NCBI RefSeq assembly: GCF_023229105.1
Contig: NZ_JALNZY010000100.1
Coordinates: 1-6,336, forward strand
DNA: 6,336 nt
Direction of reading: 5' to 3'
DNA from: Sulfurimonas sp.
Lineage (GTDB): Bacteria > Campylobacterota > Campylobacteria > Campylobacterales > Sulfurimonadaceae
Below, in pieces: positions 4,312 to 6,336 of the stretch (the first letter of the stretch is position 1; every line of letters starts with the position of its first letter). The notes under the pieces are model-generated. The model saw nothing but the letters and a program-made list of their open reading frames with translations. It was not told the origin of the DNA and searched no databases. The translations under genes were made by a program, and so were the position numbers.

Positions 4312-5808
4312 ATGGCTACTAAAAATTTTGAAGTAATAATTGTTGGAGCTGGCGTATCAGGAACGGCGCTAGCATATGAGTTAGCAAGATATACAGATAT
4401 AAAGTCCATCGCTGTTATAGAAAAATATGAAGACATTGCCACTCTTAACTCTTGCGCGACAAGCAACTCTCAAACTATACATGTAGGGGATATTGAGACA
4501 AATTATACGCTTCAAAAAGCCGCAATCACAAAACGTACTGCAAAAATGGTGGAGAAGTATTGCCTAGGGCACCATTATCAAAACAGGATAATCTTTTCAC
4601 ATCAAAAAATGGCTCTGGGTGTAGGTAAAAAAGAGGTTGAATTTCTACTGCATCGTTATGAGGAGTTTTCTGAGTTGTTTCCATATCTTGAAGTTTGGGA
4701 TAAAGAGAGATTAAAGGAGCTTGAGCCTCGCGTTGTATTTGATGAAAACGGCAACGAACGAAAGGAGGATATAGTAGCTATAGGCACTAAAGATCAGTGG
4801 ACTACGGTTGATTTTGGAAAACTCTCAAGCTCCTTTATAGAAAATGCAAAAAAAGAAAAAGATGTAGAACTGGAGCTTTTTTTAAATACCAAAGTAGAAA
4901 AAATTGAAAAAAGTAAAAAACGCGGATATGTCGTTAAAACAAAAAACAGTACCTTTTATGCCGACTTTGTCGTTGTAGATGCAGGTGCGCATTCTCTATT
5001 TTTGGCACATGAAATGGGCTTTGGCTTAAATCTTGGGTGCCTCCCTGTTGCCGGAAGTTTTTATATTACAAATGAAAAGATGCTAAACGGCAAAGTCTAT
5101 ATGATTCAAAATCCAAAACTCCCTTTTGCAGCCCTTCATGGAGACCCTGACGTTTTAGCAGAGGGAAATACACGATTTGGTCCGACTGCCTTGATGCTTC
5201 CAAAGCTTGAGCGTTACAAAAAGGGAACTTACTTGGATTTTTTCAAAACTCTAAGATTTGATAAAAATATAGCCATGGCTCTTTGGAAACTTCTAAAAGA
5301 GCGTGACATACGCAAATATATCTTTAGAAACTTTCTTTTTGAAGTCCCTTTTTTAAACAAATACCTCTTTTTAAAAGATGCACAAAAGATTGTCCCCTCT
5401 TTGAAACTTGATGAATTCAGATATGCCAAAGGTTTTGGCGGTGTACGTCCACAAGTGCTAAACAAAGATGAGCAAAAACTTCTTCTTGGCGAGGCTTCTA
5501 TCTATACTGGAGAGGGCTTAATATTTAACATGACACCATCCCCGGGTGCGACATCTTGTCTTGGAAATGCAGAGAGAGACCTTAGATATATAGTAAAATA
5601 TTTAGGGAAAAATTTTGATGAAAAAAGATTCAATGATGAACTTACAGACGGAGATTATTGCACACTTCCTGAACCTATTGCATCTCAAAAAGCTATAGTA
5701 AATCTCATCAGAGCAGAGATTCAAAGAACAGAAGAAAAATACCTCAAAGATATTCATCAAAATAAACCCGATGCTGATTTTTGGGATAACCCGCACAGTA
5801 AAATATAG
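4312..5808 (+). CDS. mqo: Malate:quinone oxidoreductase (FAD-dependent)
   Basis: A complete 498-aa flavoprotein that oxidises (S)-malate to oxaloacetate and passes electrons to membrane quinone. It is normally a peripheral protein on the cytoplasmic face of the inner membrane and replaces or complements NAD-linked malate dehydrogenase. The N-terminal Rossmann motif is G12-A-G14-V-S-G17, with the ribose-binding acidic residue E37 at the end of the second strand (IAVIEK). Family-typical blocks follow: NSCATSNSQTIHVGDIETNYT (46-66), QWTTVDFGKLSSSFI (163-176), the second FAD strand VVVDAGAHSLFLA (220-232), GNTRFGPTA (285-293), GFGGVRPQVL (374-383) and PSPGATSCLGNAERD (409-423). Length agrees with the usual roughly 450-500 aa. 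Start ATG 4312 has AAGAGGCGG upstream and begins directly before the FAD strand. It is a single gene divergent from the GNAT gene. The related L-2-hydroxyglutarate oxidase family is less likely given these blocks and the length. Confidence 0.93.
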   Translation: MATKNFEVIIVGAGVSGTALAYELARYTDIKSIAVIEKYEDIATLNSCATSNSQTIHVGDIETNYTLQKAAITKRTAKMVEKYCLGHHYQNRIIFSHQKMALGVGKKEVEFLLHRYEEFSELFPYLEVWDKERLKELEPRVVFDENGNERKEDIVAIGTKDQWTTVDFGKLSSSFIENAKKEKDVELELFLNTKVEKIEKSKKRGYVVKTKNSTFYADFVVVDAGAHSLFLAHEMGFGLNLGCLPVAGSFYITNEKMLNGKVYMIQNPKLPFAALHGDPDVLAEGNTRFGPTALMLPKLERYKKGTYLDFFKTLRFDKNIAMALWKLLKERDIRKYIFRNFLFEVPFLNKYLFLKDAQKIVPSLKLDEFRYAKGFGGVRPQVLNKDEQKLLLGEASIYTGEGLIFNMTPSPGATSCLGNAERDLRYIVKYLGKNFDEKRFNDELTDGDYCTLPEPIASQKAIVNLIRAEIQRTEEKYLKDIHQNKPDADFWDNPHSKI

Positions 5809-5900
5809 CATAACGGCTAAATCAAGCTTTAAACAACATTTAGTTACAATCGCGAAAAATAAGAGGCAGATATAAATTTTGCCTAAGCGAGAGATAAACT
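5809..5900 (+). promoter_or_regulatory. Intergenic region with promoter candidate for the ABC-F gene
   Basis: TTAGTTACAAT places a TACAAT -10 at 5845-5850, predicting a start near 5857 and a leader of about 44 nt. GCGAGAG (5887-5893) is a moderate ribosome-binding site before ATG 5901. CTAAAT (5817-5822) and ATTTAG (5838-5843) form a weak inverted repeat around AAGCTT, but no T-tract follows, so I see no convincing mqo terminator. Confidence 0.45.
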
Positions 5901-6336
5901 ATGGTAACTGTACAAAAATTAATAATGCGTTATGGAAATAGAGTTCTATTTCAAGATATAAATCTTAAATTAGATCGTCATAAAAGATATGGACTAATCG
6001 GTGCAAACGGTGCCGGAAAAACAACCTTTTTAAAAATTCTCAGCGGTCAAATCAAAGAGTATGAGGGTGAAGTTATAATCCCAAAAACAAATAAAGTCGG
6101 GGTTTTAGAGCAAAATCAATATGCTTATGAAGATTTTACTATTGCTGATGCTGTTCTTTATGGAAACAAAAGACTCTATGATGCTATCAAAGAAAAAGAG
6201 ATAATCTACGCAACAGGCGACTTTGAAGATGATGCTGTAAACAACCGTCTTGCAGAGCTTGAGACTATCTGTGTTGAAGAAGACCCTACTTATGAGTATG
6301 ATGTAAACATAGCAAAAATTCTTGAGAATGTAGGGA
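5901..6336 (+). CDS. ABC-F family ATPase, YbiT-like, N-terminal part (truncated by window edge)
   Basis: The first 145 residues of a soluble ATP-binding cassette protein of the ABC-F class. These have two ABC domains and no membrane domain, and act on the ribosome (EttA, Uup, YbiT, or resistance types). Visible: FQDINLKL (17-24), then RYGLIGANGAGKTTFLKILSG (29-49) with Walker A G34-A-N-G-A-G-K40-T, the strand KVGVLEQNQ (65-73) containing the Q-loop, and the insert-like region YEDFTIADAVLYGNKRLYDAI (76-96) followed by an acidic stretch. The RYGLIGANG start of Walker A and the EQNQ-x-x-YEDFT segment fit the YbiT group better than Uup or EttA. Signature motif, Walker B, linker and second ABC domain lie beyond the right edge. 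Start ATG 5901 is supported by GCGAGAG upstream and the immediate first ABC strand. A ribosome-associated role is inferred from the family. Confidence 0.93.
   Translation, partial: MVTVQKLIMRYGNRVLFQDINLKLDRHKRYGLIGANGAGKTTFLKILSGQIKEYEGEVIIPKTNKVGVLEQNQYAYEDFTIADAVLYGNKRLYDAIKEKEIIYATGDFEDDAVNNRLAELETICVEEDPTYEYDVNIAKILENVG

Noticed and set aside
4254..4466. Minus-strand open frame of 70 aa at the mqo start
   Set aside because: It is antisense to the FAD-binding region of mqo and has no family features.
5229..5811. Minus-strand open frames at 5229-5465 and 5602-5811
   Set aside because: Both are antisense to conserved parts of mqo; the low-complexity hydrophobic and Lys-rich products look like reverse-strand artefacts.
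1..6336. Mobile element, phage, CRISPR or defence system
   Set aside because: No transposase, integrase, terminal repeats, regularly spaced repeats, tRNA-adjacent attachment site or defence-gene domains were found on either strand; the genes look like ordinary chromosomal ones.

Overview
The window is AT-rich, gene-dense bacterial chromosome. Gene content, base composition, T-rich promoters with TATAAT-like -10 boxes and the protein sequences suggest a member of the Campylobacterota (Epsilonproteobacteria), most like Sulfurimonas or a relative. This taxonomic call rests on resemblance recalled from known families; no search was run. I see no mobile element, CRISPR array, tRNA or rRNA.

Layout. 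Positions 1-1673 hold a minus-strand pair: an unrecognised 161-aa protein followed 10 bp later by the N-terminal 392 residues of an RND-type efflux permease, which runs off the left edge just before its expected proton-relay motif. A short divergent promoter region (1674-1742) leads to a plus-strand DUF445 membrane protein with a TTG start. It converges on a small minus-strand S4-domain RNA-binding protein of YbcJ type, with an inverted repeat between them. Upstream of the S4 gene, on the same strand, is a 180-aa Campylobacterota-type protein of unknown role. A 227-bp divergent intergenic region then leads to a cold-shock protein gene with an unusually long predicted leader and a clear intrinsic terminator. 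A minus-strand GNAT acetyltransferase follows, then, divergently, a complete FAD-dependent malate:quinone oxidoreductase (mqo). The window ends inside an ABC-F ATPase gene (YbiT-like).

The genes look like core or housekeeping functions: export, central carbon metabolism feeding the quinone pool, RNA and ribosome handling, and cold-shock response. They are arranged as several short transcription units, not as one system. I found no convincing new multi-gene system. The points most worth a second look are the divergent promoters built on one shared TATA core, the structured csp leader, the 161-aa protein with a faint resemblance to type IV coupling proteins, and the 180-aa protein with its conserved-looking C-terminal half.
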